Positions 1 to 7,965 of a DNA stretch of 31,558 bases are shown here, piece after piece. Source of the stretch: Thiotrichales bacterium (GTDB taxonomy: Bacteria; Pseudomonadota; Gammaproteobacteria; UWMA-0217); the NCBI GenBank assembly GCA_024763135.1, contig JANTGD010000005.1, positions 1-31,558 of the forward strand, given 5' to 3'. The notes under the pieces were generated by a model that was not told the origin of the DNA, did no database searches, and saw only the letters and a list, made by a program, of their open reading frames with translations. The position numbers and the translations under genes are program-made. How positions within the stretch are numbered: position 1 is the stretch's first letter; every line of letters starts with the position of its first letter.

Positions 1-159
1 AAAACCTCAGTTGGGCGCAAAAAAGACGCGTAAGATATTGGTGTGCATGGTGAATCGGAAAAACTCGTGGTCACCTTATTGGTGATGAGAGGTTTTTTTG
101 ATTTGCCAGGTGCACCAAGAGCTTGCGTGGACTTTTGTGATCCAACTGAGGTTTTTAGG
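1..159. repeat. MITE copy A (left edge cut by window)
   Basis: First of four copies of a near-palindromic miniature element. The right end reads CCAACTGAGGTTTTTAGG, the inverse of the left end; the first four bases (CCTA) fall outside the window, so the full element would be 163 bp. It differs from copy C (6154-6316) at only about three positions, which suggests recent movement. The expected target duplication to the right would be TTGAC (160-164), but its partner is off the window. It encodes no transposase. The element lies just past the 3' end of the small exported-protein gene at 204-674. Confidence 0.85.
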
Positions 160-203
160 TTGACTAAGACAATCCATCGCAAAGCCGTATTCAGTGGATT
201 GCG

Positions 204-674
204 CTAGTAAGCATTTTGTGTCAACAAAGGCAATTGAACGCGATAGTTACGCGATCCCGCGGGTGTTTCCAATACCCAGTCAATATAGGCGATCCAGTCC
301 GAACGTCCCAATGAACACACCGGCAGAATAATCGTTTGCGACCAGACTCCGGGGCTTGTGGGCTTGAGTAGAAAATGATTGTCGCCCATCTCCATACCGA
401 GCATCTCGAAATCAACACGCACTGTGTCAAAAGGCGCTTGCGACTCGATGGTGAGCTGCGCCGGTTTCAGCGGCACCAGCGCACGATCCAGAGAGACCCT
501 GATGGGATAGCCGTCGATCGCAAATTCACAGGGCGTCGCCGACAATGCGCAATTAGCCGGAGTGGGCAGTACCACTGCGGCAGGGTCGGGTGCCTGGCGA
601 AGGTACCGGGGACCGAGCACAGCGATTGCGATAAAGACTGCCGCCAAAGCAGCCAACCCTGCAAGTTGCTTCAT
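204..674 (-). CDS. Small exported protein of unknown function, possibly FixH/YtkA-like
   Basis: The product is 156 residues starting MKQLAGLAAL, with one hydrophobic N-terminal segment (about residues 4-20) that looks like a signal anchor. The rest is predicted periplasmic and has two close cysteines (NCALSATPCEF) and a third in LPVCSLGRSDW. The pattern of a short membrane-anchored beta domain with a DFEMLGMEMG stretch loosely recalls FixH/YtkA-like proteins, but I do not recognise the family firmly. The start is the ATG at 672-674, which is part of the 5-bp duplication made by MITE copy B. A longer reading frame runs back to a TTG at 725, but those 17 residues are encoded by the MITE and are not native. 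Before the insertion this gene began in a 4-bp overlap with the nudix stop codon, so the two were probably translationally coupled. The MITE end now supplies a possible ribosome site (TGAGG, 8 bases before ATG). Confidence 0.65.
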   Translation of the reverse strand: MKQLAGLAALAAVFIAIAVLGPRYLRQAPDPAAVVLPTPANCALSATPCEFAIDGYPIRVSLDRALVPLKPAQLTIESQAPFDTVRVDFEMLGMEMGDNHFLLKPTSPGVWSQTIILPVCSLGRSDWIAYIDWVLETPAGSRNYRVQLPLLTQNAY

Positions 675-853
675 CCTAAAAACCTCAGCTGGGCGCAAGT
701 AAAGACGCGTAAGATATTCGCGCAATATATTACGGTGTGCATGGTGAATCGGAAAAACTCGTGGTCACCTTATTGGTCATGAGAGGTTTTTCTGATTTGC
801 CAGGTGCACCAAGAGCTTGCGTGGACTTTTGTGATACAACTGAGGGCTTTAGG
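675..853. repeat. MITE copy B, inserted in an ATGA gene overlap
   Basis: The element is 179 bp and is flanked by a perfect 5-bp duplication TTCAT (670-674 and 854-858). Its left end is CCTAAAAACCTCAGCTGG. Its right end, inverted, is CCTAAAGCCCTCAGTTGT, so the termini have drifted more than in the other copies. It carries about 16 extra bases near 719-733 compared with the 163-bp copies, which create ATATT-CGCGC-AATAT. On the minus strand the duplicated ATGAA gives the nudix gene its stop (TGA) on one side and the downstream gene its ATG on the other. Confidence 0.9.
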
Positions 854-854
854 T

Positions 855-1676
855 TCATACAACGCCCCTTAACGTGTCGATGACTGCGATACCCTGCGCT
901 CCCAGTTGCCAAACATGCTCAAGTTCTGCTTTAGTCAGAATACCCGCCGCATAAACAGGCAGCTGGGCGATCTCGCTCCAGGTGTGCAGACGCTCCCAGT
1001 CTGGCGCCAGCCAGGGCTGTGTCAGCCCTGACAGCGGCGGTATCAACACAAAATCACACCCCGATTGATTGGCCTGCAACAAAGCATCGAGACTAGAACA
1101 AGTGCTCGCACGCAACTGATTTTTCCCGTTGCTGACACACTGCCCCTCAAGCCCATGCACGCCAACTCTGCGCCCATCCAGATAAACAGGGTCCAGCCTG
1201 GACGAATCACGCAATGCACGCGCAGTATGCAAACAGATGCTCAAGCCGGCCAACCTGGGTGGTAACGTTGTGTGCGCAGTCAGCAACTGGATACATTCAG
1301 GGAGTTGCATCGCCTGGATAATGGGCCGATTGGCGGAAGGGAAGGAAAGGTGTTCAAGGGCATCGGGCAGCACCCATTTGACTGGCTGCCCCTCGCAACC
1401 CACCGCTTGCCCTGTAAACTCGGTGACTTTCCACACATCGAGTAAGACATCCTGTTCTGGATAAGCATAGCGAATCCGTATCATGGGCCGGAAATGGGTC
1501 GCGCAAATCCCGAGTTCCTCACGCAACTCGCGAACCAGCGCCTGCGTCACAGACTCTCCCGGCTCCAGCTTGCCCCCCGGAAATTCCCAAAGACCACCCT
1601 GATGTGCTGCAGCATGGCGCTGACTGATCAGCACACGCCCGGCCTGGACAATTACGCCAACGGCGACGTGTAGCAT
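855..1676 (-). CDS. Nudix hydrolase (MutT-type) fused to a ThiE-like domain
   Basis: The protein has 273 residues. Residues 1-130 are a MutT-type nudix domain with a complete nudix box at about 35-57 (G-x5-E-x7-REL-REELG), so catalysis on 8-oxo-dGTP-like nucleotides is plausible. Residues from about 140 to the end resemble the thiamine phosphate synthase barrel (ThiE/TenI), ending in PVYAAGILTKAELEHVWQLGAQGIAVI; this half looks shorter than a full ThiE and its role in such fusions is unknown. MutT enzymes remove oxidised purine nucleotides before they enter DNA. The gene starts 15 bp after argJ in the secA-argJ-nudix operon. Its stop was originally part of a GTATGA overlap with the next gene, now split by MITE copy B. 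The assignment is firm for the nudix half and moderate for the ThiE-like half. Confidence 0.88.
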   Translation of the reverse strand: MLHVAVGVIVQAGRVLISQRHAAAHQGGLWEFPGGKLEPGESVTQALVRELREELGICATHFRPMIRIRYAYPEQDVLLDVWKVTEFTGQAVGCEGQPVKWVLPDALEHLSFPSANRPIIQAMQLPECIQLLTAHTTLPPRLAGLSICLHTARALRDSSRLDPVYLDGRRVGVHGLEGQCVSNGKNQLRASTCSSLDALLQANQSGCDFVLIPPLSGLTQPWLAPDWERLHTWSEIAQLPVYAAGILTKAELEHVWQLGAQGIAVIDTLRGVV

Positions 1677-1691
1677 GGATGGAAATCTGTT

Positions 1692-2903
1692 TCAGGAGCG
1701 ATAGTCTGCATTGATACTGACATACTCGTGCGACAAGTCCGTTGTCCAGAGAGTCGCGACGCCATCGCCCTGCCCCAGGTCGATGCGAATCGTAATTTCA
1801 TCACGGTCCATCACCGCTTGGCCTTGTGCTTCTGTGTAACCAAGTGCAGGCTCTCCCGAGAGGATCACGGGCACTTCGTCGAGGAACAGATCAACACGCG
1901 CCAAATCGAGGGATTCGATGGGCGCCCGGCCTACCGCCGCCAAAATTCGTCCCCAGTTTGGATCGCTGGCAAACAAGGCGGTTTTGACCAATGGCGAGTG
2001 TGCCACCGTATACCCAACAGCGCGCGCATCAGCGATGCTCTGCGCCCCGGTTATTTCCAACGTGACAAACTTGGTCGCACCTTCGCCATCACGTATGAGC
2101 GCCTGAGCCAGCCACTGCATCACCCCCAGCAGAGCAGCTTCAAATCGATCAACATCTTCCTGTCGACTGATGAGCACCCCCGAACGTCCGGTCGCACAGA
2201 GTACGCAGGCATCGTTTGTGGAGGTATCGCCATCAACAGTAACCGCATTGAAACTCAGTTGGTTAGCCCCTTCCAGGCAAAGCTGTAAGCGTTCGGCATC
2301 AATTTCTGCATCGGTAGCGATAAAGGCCAGCATGGTCGCCATATCGGGGCGAATCATCCCGGCGCCTTTGACAATCCCCGTCATGGTGACCGTGCCAGTG
2401 CTCAGCACAACCTGGCGACTGATGCCTTTGGGCAGGGTATCGGTGGTCATAATCGCGCGTGCCGCAGGGACCCATCCCTGCGCATCCAATTGACTCATAA
2501 GCTCGGGCAACGCGCTCACGAGCCGCTTTACCGGAAGACGTTCACCGATCACACCCGTAGAAAACGGCAATACCGCGCGCTCATCTACATCGGCCAGTGC
2601 GGCCACTGCAGCGCAGCAGTCTACGGCATCCTGCATCCCGGCCGCACCCGTACCTGCATTGGCATTACCCGAATTGATGAGCAGGTAGCGTGGCGCCATC
2701 ACCTCCAGATGCCGCCGACAGAGCGTCACCGGTGCGGCACAGAATCGGTTACGCGTAAACACTGCGGCTGTTTGCGTACCAGGCGCCAGTGCCATCAACA
2801 CCAAATCGTCTCGCCCCGTGTAACGAATTCCAGCGGCACTGCTGGCGAGTTGAATGCCTGAAACAGCCGTAAGCGATTGTACCGCTTCGAGACCGACCGC
2901 CAT
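1692..2903 (-). CDS. argJ: Bifunctional ornithine acetyltransferase / N-acetylglutamate synthase
   Basis: ArgJ transfers the acetyl group from N-acetylornithine to glutamate (cyclic arginine pathway) and may also make N-acetylglutamate from acetyl-CoA. The precursor cleaves itself between Ala189 and Thr190 in the visible motif GMIRPDMATML, and Thr190 becomes the nucleophile. I chose the ATG at 2901-2903, giving 403 residues starting MAVGLEAVQ, because this matches the family N-terminus and forms a TAATG junction with the secA stop. A longer frame to 2957 would only add secA-derived sequence. Tight coupling to secA is unusual in function, but this neighbourhood is common in gammaproteobacteria. 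Confidence 0.95.
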   Translation of the reverse strand: MAVGLEAVQSLTAVSGIQLASSAAGIRYTGRDDLVLMALAPGTQTAAVFTRNRFCAAPVTLCRRHLEVMAPRYLLINSGNANAGTGAAGMQDAVDCCAAVAALADVDERAVLPFSTGVIGERLPVKRLVSALPELMSQLDAQGWVPAARAIMTTDTLPKGISRQVVLSTGTVTMTGIVKGAGMIRPDMATMLAFIATDAEIDAERLQLCLEGANQLSFNAVTVDGDTSTNDACVLCATGRSGVLISRQEDVDRFEAALLGVMQWLAQALIRDGEGATKFVTLEITGAQSIADARAVGYTVAHSPLVKTALFASDPNWGRILAAVGRAPIESLDLARVDLFLDEVPVILSGEPALGYTEAQGQAVMDRDEITIRIDLGQGDGVATLWTTDLSHEYVSINADYRS

Positions 2904-5629
2904 TAGCCCAGCTTTCCGTGGCAATGCTTGTATTTCTTGCCCGATCCACAGGGACAAGGGTCATTCCGACCCACCTTCGGTACCTCACGGACATAGGGTT
3001 GTTGGGCCTGTGCTTCCGGTGCCTGTGGCTTGCTTTCGCGCTCAGGAGACGCCTCGAGCGCGGCATCCGCCTCGGGATGCACGAACAGCATCTGCGCTTC
3101 CGCTTCCTCCTCACTCGGGTGTTGAGGCACCGCGAGTGAAGGATCTTGTAGTTGTAAACGGAGTAAGACCGAAGTTGCATCCTGCTTGATTCGCTCAAGT
3201 AGGTTCTGGAACAGCGTGAATGCTTCACGTTTGTATTCCTGCTTCGGGTCTTTTTGGGCATACCCACGTAACCCGACGCTTTGGCGCAGATAGTCCATCG
3301 CGGCCAGATGCTCCTTCCAGTGATTATCCACCACCTGCAGCATCAGATCGCGCTCGATCTGGCGCATGATTTCTTCGCCATAACGCTGCTTTTTCTCCGC
3401 GTACTCTTGATCCGCCGCCGCTAGGATTTTTTCCAGCAACGTCTCTTCATGCAACGACGCGTCTTCATCGAGCCATTGCTGAAGCGGCAGGTCGAGCCCA
3501 AAGTCTTCCTGCAGCGCCGCCTGCAGTCCACCGATATCCCACAGATCCTCCACACTGCCAGGCGGAATAAATTGGCTGAACTTCGCCGCAATGGCGTCGG
3601 CCCGGATTGCGTCAATGGTTTCGGAGACATCTTCCGATTCCAGGAGTTCCCGCCGTTGTTCGTAGATCACCTTCCGCTGGGCATTGGCCACATCGTCGTA
3701 ATCGAGAAGGTTTTTACGAATGTCGAAGTTATGCGCTTCCACCTTGCGCTGTGCGTTCTCAATCGACTTGGTTACCAATGAGTTTTCAATCGCCTGCCCG
3801 TCATCCATGCCAAAACGCTGCATCAAACCGCGCATACGGTCGGAGGCAAAAATGCGCATGAGATTGTCTTCAAGCGCCACAAAGAAGCGGCTCGAGCCTG
3901 GGTCACCCTGACGCCCGGAACGGCCCCGCAACTGATTATCCACACGACGGGACTCGTGTCGCTCCGTACCGATAATATGCAATCCGCCTGATTTGAGCAC
4001 AGCATCGTGCCGCGCCTGCCAGGCTTCTTTGATCTGTGCGACTTGCTTGGGGTCGGGATTCTCACCGAGGGCTTCGATTTCTGCGTCGAGACTGCCACCG
4101 AGTACAATATCTGTACCGCGTCCCGCCATATTCGTCGCAATAGTGATCGCGCCGGGTTTACCCGCCTGCGCAACGATATGCGCCTCGCGCGCGTGCTGTT
4201 TGGCATTGAGCACTTCATGCGCAATACCGGCTTTTTTGAGTAATCCAGAGAGGATTTCGGAGGACTCGATCGAAGCGGTGCCCACGAGTACGGGCCGCCC
4301 TTTGCCTACGTTTTCTTTAATATCGTCGATGATCGCATGAAACTTGTCCTGCTCACGCAGATAGACCAAGTCGTTCATGTCGTCGCGAATCATAGGCCGG
4401 TGGGTGGGGATGACCACCACTTCGAGCCCATAGATCTGCTGTAGTTCGAAGGCTTCGGTGTCCGCTGTACCCGTCATACCCGAGAGCTTCTCGTACATCC
4501 GAAAATAGTTCTGAAAGGTGATCGTAGCCATGGTCTGATTTTCGGCCTTGATCGGAACGCCCTCCTTCGCCTCGATGGCCTGATGCAGCCCATCGGACCA
4601 CCGCCGGCCCGGCATGGTACGTCCGGTGAATTCATCCACGATCACGACTTCACGGTCCCGGACGATATAGTCGACATTGCGTTGGAACAATGCATGTGCA
4701 CGCAACGCAGCATTGAGGTGATGAAGCAAGCCAATATTATGGGTATCGTAGAGACTCTCGCCTTCCTGCAGCAGGCCTCTTTCTATGAGCAACCCTTCGA
4801 CCTTGTCGTGACCGGTCTCCGAAATAAACACTTGCTTGGTTTTTTCGTCGGCGTAATAGTCCCCTTCTGATTCTTCAGTTTCCTGAGGTTCCAACAGGGG
4901 AGGGATCTCATTCAGACGAGCATAGAGGTCCGAAGTATCATCCGTTGGTCCGGAAATGATAAGCGGCGTGCGCGCTTCATCGATCAGAATCGAATCGACC
5001 TCGTCAATGATCGCGTAGTTGAGTCCGCGCTGCACCCGTGCTTCTGTACTAAATGCCATATTGTCACGCAGATAGTCGAAGCCGAATTCGTTGTTGGTAC
5101 CATAGGTAATATCGGCACCATAGGCGGCTTTTTTGGCGGCGTGATCCATCTCTGAAACAATCACACCCACGGTCAAGCCCAAAAATTCATAGAGCCGCCC
5201 CATCCACGCAGCATCCCGCGTGGCCAAATAATCGTTCACGGTAATAACGTGGACACCTTTTCCCGGCAGTGCATTGAGGTAGGCAGCTAGGGTCGCGACC
5301 AGCGTCTTTCCCTCTCCAGTACGCATTTCTGCGATCTTGGCATCGTTGAGCACCATCGAACCGATCAGCTGCACATCGAAGTGGCGCATCCCGAGTACCC
5401 GCTGACTGGCTTCGCGGACGACTGCAAACGCCTCGGGTAGCAAATCTTCAAGCGTTTCGCCTTGCTCATGTCGTTGGCGAAATTCAGGCGTCTTTGCCTT
5501 GAGCTCAGCATCGCTGAGTTGCTGTATCTTTGGTTCGAGCGCATTGATCTGCTCGACCTTCTTGCGATATTGCTTTACGAGCCGATCGTTACGGCTGCCG
5601 AATATCTTGCGAGTGACTGTTCCAAGCAT
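2903..5629 (-). CDS. secA: Preprotein translocase ATPase SecA
   Basis: SecA is the motor that drives unfolded precursors through SecYEG. The 908-residue protein is full length. Walker A is at about 102-109 (MRTGEGKT), with a DEVDSILIDEART DEAD-type segment and QLRGRSGRQGDPGSSRF in the second nucleotide-binding fold. The C-terminus has the zinc-binding SEC-C motif CPCGSGKKYKHCHG (Cys892, Cys894, Cys903, His904) that binds SecB. The ATG at 5627-5629 gives the family start MLGTVTRKIFGSRNDR. It heads an operon with argJ (1-nt overlap) and the nudix gene. The 5' leader is long and contains no secM-like gene. Confidence 0.98.
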   Translation of the reverse strand: MLGTVTRKIFGSRNDRLVKQYRKKVEQINALEPKIQQLSDAELKAKTPEFRQRHEQGETLEDLLPEAFAVVREASQRVLGMRHFDVQLIGSMVLNDAKIAEMRTGEGKTLVATLAAYLNALPGKGVHVITVNDYLATRDAAWMGRLYEFLGLTVGVIVSEMDHAAKKAAYGADITYGTNNEFGFDYLRDNMAFSTEARVQRGLNYAIIDEVDSILIDEARTPLIISGPTDDTSDLYARLNEIPPLLEPQETEESEGDYYADEKTKQVFISETGHDKVEGLLIERGLLQEGESLYDTHNIGLLHHLNAALRAHALFQRNVDYIVRDREVVIVDEFTGRTMPGRRWSDGLHQAIEAKEGVPIKAENQTMATITFQNYFRMYEKLSGMTGTADTEAFELQQIYGLEVVVIPTHRPMIRDDMNDLVYLREQDKFHAIIDDIKENVGKGRPVLVGTASIESSEILSGLLKKAGIAHEVLNAKQHAREAHIVAQAGKPGAITIATNMAGRGTDIVLGGSLDAEIEALGENPDPKQVAQIKEAWQARHDAVLKSGGLHIIGTERHESRRVDNQLRGRSGRQGDPGSSRFFVALEDNLMRIFASDRMRGLMQRFGMDDGQAIENSLVTKSIENAQRKVEAHNFDIRKNLLDYDDVANAQRKVIYEQRRELLESEDVSETIDAIRADAIAAKFSQFIPPGSVEDLWDIGGLQAALQEDFGLDLPLQQWLDEDASLHEETLLEKILAAADQEYAEKKQRYGEEIMRQIERDLMLQVVDNHWKEHLAAMDYLRQSVGLRGYAQKDPKQEYKREAFTLFQNLLERIKQDATSVLLRLQLQDPSLAVPQHPSEEEAEAQMLFVHPEADAALEASPERESKPQAPEAQAQQPYVREVPKVGRNDPCPCGSGKKYKHCHGKLG

Positions 5630-6153
5630 TGAATCTAGTGTTGGGCTGAATTAAAGGCGCACAATCATAGCGCATGTCGGCTTAATTACCTATGAAGCGC
5701 GTGGAATGAATTGGCATGAAAAAGGTGGCCGCTGGAGAAAGCGTTGTCCCTGTGCGACGAATACATCGCGGTTGGCAGTGCAGGCTACTGTATTTGGTTT
5801 GTCGCATCATACATAGTATTGGCCGCCACCCATCAGGATACTCTATGATTACTGCTATCCCCCCCAGTTTTTCCGTTTGAGCACCTTGGTGCTGGGATTT
5901 CTAGAACCGTACTCGTTCAGGCAGCCTGGTCAATCACAGCAGCGCATCCAGCGCTGTTGTGCAACAACTAGATATCCTTTTCGGATCGGGATAGGGGGAA
6001 GGGTAATCGATGAAGTACCATCCTGCTCAGTTTATGGGGGCAGTTGCGGAAGAATAAAAGTCCGGATCGCGCATACCATCCTATTAGGAGCCAGCCCGAT
6101 CAAAGCAGGTGTACGGGAGGAGAAAGGAGAAATGATAAACGCAGCTGCTTCAA
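5630..6153. other. 524-bp region with no convincing gene, upstream of secA
   Basis: This lies between secA and MITE copy C. A 14-bp perfect palindrome AGCACCTTGGTGCT sits at about 5880-5893. A possible -10 (TATGAT, minus strand, about 5665-5670) lies upstream of secA without a good -35. At the right end a purine-rich GGGAGGAGAAAGGAGAA directly precedes an ATG (6132) on the plus strand. That frame is only 9 codons before it stops inside the MITE, or 19 codons if the MITE is removed. A 93-codon plus-strand frame from a TTG at 5877 resembles nothing I know and is probably chance. No tRNA or known riboswitch was recognised. Confidence 0.4.
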
Positions 6154-6316
6154 CCTAAAAACCTCAGTTGGGCGCAAAAAAGACGCGTAAGATATTGGTG
6201 TGCTTGGTGAATCGGAAAAACTCGTGGTCACCTTATTGGTGATGAGAGGTTTTTCTGATTTGCCAGGTGCACCAAGAACTTGCGTGGACTTTTGTGATCC
6301 AACTGAGGTTTTTAGG
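6154..6316. repeat. MITE copy C
   Basis: The element is 163 bp with perfect 18-bp inverted ends CCTAAAAACCTCAGTTGG / CCAACTGAGGTTTTTAGG. An exact 5-bp duplication TTCAA flanks it (6149-6153 and 6317-6321). It has the same orientation as the other three copies. It lies between the 3' end of the M23 peptidase gene and the secA leader, so any read-through RNA from the peptidase gene would contain its long hairpin. Confidence 0.92.
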
Positions 6317-6366
6317 TTCAATCAGGACTTGCGCTATGGATCCTGCCGTTCAGAAATAGACCGACT

Positions 6367-7278
6367 CTAGGATTTTTTCTTGATAAAACCGATGGGATTG
6401 ATGACATGACCATTCTTGTGAACTTCAAAATGCAAATGTGGGCCTGTACTCCGTCCGGTACTACCAACCTTTGCAATCTCCTGACCCTTTTTGACCACAT
6501 CCCCTTTTTTGACTAACAGCTTCGAGCAGTGCGCATACACGGTTTTATACCCATTGCGGTGGTCAATTTCGACAACCTTTCCAAATTGCGGATGCTTTTC
6601 GGCACGCACGACGACGCCACCTGCGACCGCGGTGATTGCAGTACCCACAGGGCTGGCGAAATCGACTCCCTTATGAAATTGACGACGTCCGTTGAACGGG
6701 TCGTTTCGATAGCCATAGCCAGAGGAAATCCAACCATCGGCAACCGGTCTCCCCTGGGGTTTAATTTCCTTCTCCAGGTTGCGTGACAACATCATATCGT
6801 CGAGATATTGCAGTTGCTGCTCCTTTTCCATCAGCGCGAGCTCGAGTTCTTCGAGTACCCGGCTAATATCCTCGCTCTGGTAGGAAGTCACATCCAGAGC
6901 ATCATCGGCACCACCTAAGGCAGGAACCTGACTGAAATCGAATTCGCCGGCTTTGAGCTTGGCCATTTTGACAACTTTGGAGCCCAAGGCATTGATCCGC
7001 ATAATGTGCGCCTGCAACATACCAATGCGATGGGTGAGCGCGTCGAGATCTGCGCGTACCCGATCCCGGGCCTCTTCCATCATGCTACGCTGGGTTTCCA
7101 ATTCATTTTCGAACTGGCTGATCTGCTGCAGCGGACGTGTGTGCGCACCCCAGTAATACCCCGCAAACAGGAATAAACCCATCATCAAGATCAGGCTGCC
7201 TATCGTCGCGGGATAAAACCACCAGTTGTCGGTAATCGAGTCGTATCGGTAAACTACGCGAGGGCTTTTCTTATACAT
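6367..7278 (-). CDS. Membrane-anchored M23 (LytM-type) metallopeptidase
   Basis: The protein has 303 residues: a short cytoplasmic N-terminus, one transmembrane helix (about 24-46), a coiled-coil region (about 55-170) and a C-terminal M23 domain. All zinc and catalytic motif residues are visible: His202 and Asp206 in HKGVD, and His281 and His283 in HLHF. It is therefore likely an active peptidoglycan endopeptidase rather than a degenerate EnvC/NlpD-type activator. It acts in the periplasm on peptide crosslinks. A gene of this type upstream of secA is common in related bacteria, but its specific role is not established. It is divergent from the DciA-like gene. A TATAAA on the minus strand at about 7312-7317 could be its -10. 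Confidence 0.9.
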   Translation of the reverse strand: MYKKSPRVVYRYDSITDNWWFYPATIGSLILMMGLFLFAGYYWGAHTRPLQQISQFENELETQRSMMEEARDRVRADLDALTHRIGMLQAHIMRINALGSKVVKMAKLKAGEFDFSQVPALGGADDALDVTSYQSEDISRVLEELELALMEKEQQLQYLDDMMLSRNLEKEIKPQGRPVADGWISSGYGYRNDPFNGRRQFHKGVDFASPVGTAITAVAGGVVVRAEKHPQFGKVVEIDHRNGYKTVYAHCSKLLVKKGDVVKKGQEIAKVGSTGRSTGPHLHFEVHKNGHVINPIGFIKKKS

Positions 7279-7374
7279 GGATTCGGTCTTAACGGGAGTG
7301 TGCAGGCCGCTTTATAGTATTGAGAAATGTGAAAATTATCTAGTTTTTTACAAATTTCTTTAACAATACCGGAC

Positions 7375-7758
7375 ATGCATATGCGGCGCACAGAGCATCT
7401 ACTACCCACAAATCTTGTCAAAAAAGCAAATGAAATCAATAAGCAGCAAAAGATACTTGAGAAAGCACTCCCACAGCCAGAATTTTCATCCATTCAGGTA
7501 GGCGGGGTAACCGGCAAGGCGCTGACATTGTTTGCAGCCAATGCCGCCATCGGCTCAAATTTGCGTTTTTACCAAAACCAAATTATCGCGGCTTTTAACC
7601 GCGATACCGCTTATTCAGTCTCGAGTGTAAATATTCGTATTGCGAAATCCCAACACGTAAACGACAACGTCCCAAACACAGAAAATCCGGCGCAACCGCC
7701 TCGTAAAGAGTTATCAGCAGCCAGACTCCGCCTACGGAATCTTCTTAAGCAACTATGA
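7375..7758 (+). CDS. DUF721 / DciA-family protein
   Basis: The protein has 127 residues. Residues about 38-80 match the DUF721/DciA core: a beta-rich stretch (GGVTGKALTLFAANAAIGSNLRF is its typical form) followed by a helix (YQNQIIAAFNR). DciA is the predicted ancestral loader or operator of the replicative helicase DnaB in bacteria without DnaC. The N- and C-terminal tails are basic and probably disordered. It is one of only a few plus-strand genes here, placed between lpxC (convergent) and the M23 gene (divergent), a known arrangement in gammaproteobacteria. The start is uncertain between ATG 7375 and ATG 7381, since neither has a clear ribosome site. I judge the family fairly sure and the function inferred from the family. 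Confidence 0.78.
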   Translation: MHMRRTEHLLPTNLVKKANEINKQQKILEKALPQPEFSSIQVGGVTGKALTLFAANAAIGSNLRFYQNQIIAAFNRDTAYSVSSVNIRIAKSQHVNDNVPNTENPAQPPRKELSAARLRLRNLLKQL

Positions 7759-7965
7759 AAATGAAACGCAGAAAAAATGATAACTTCTCAGCTCACCCCT
7801 GGAATCTGAGCAGCTACTGAGAACATGTAACCATTCGCTGAGTAGTTACAAAACATGAAGGAAGGATTCAGCGAACCGCGATTGGCCAGTGTAACAAGCA
7901 TTGCAGACCGCGACCGCCGTAAGCAGAGTGACAAGAAACCCAGCCGCAGACGTTCAGAGCGCGCG

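Noticed and set aside
5877..6158. Plus-strand frame of 93 codons from a TTG
   Set aside because: No ribosome site, odd composition, and the end reads into the MITE; no family resemblance.
7759..7965. Terminator between the DciA-like gene and lpxC
   Set aside because: CTCAG/CTGAG stretches are present, but the stem is bulged and lacks a clean U-tract on either strand.
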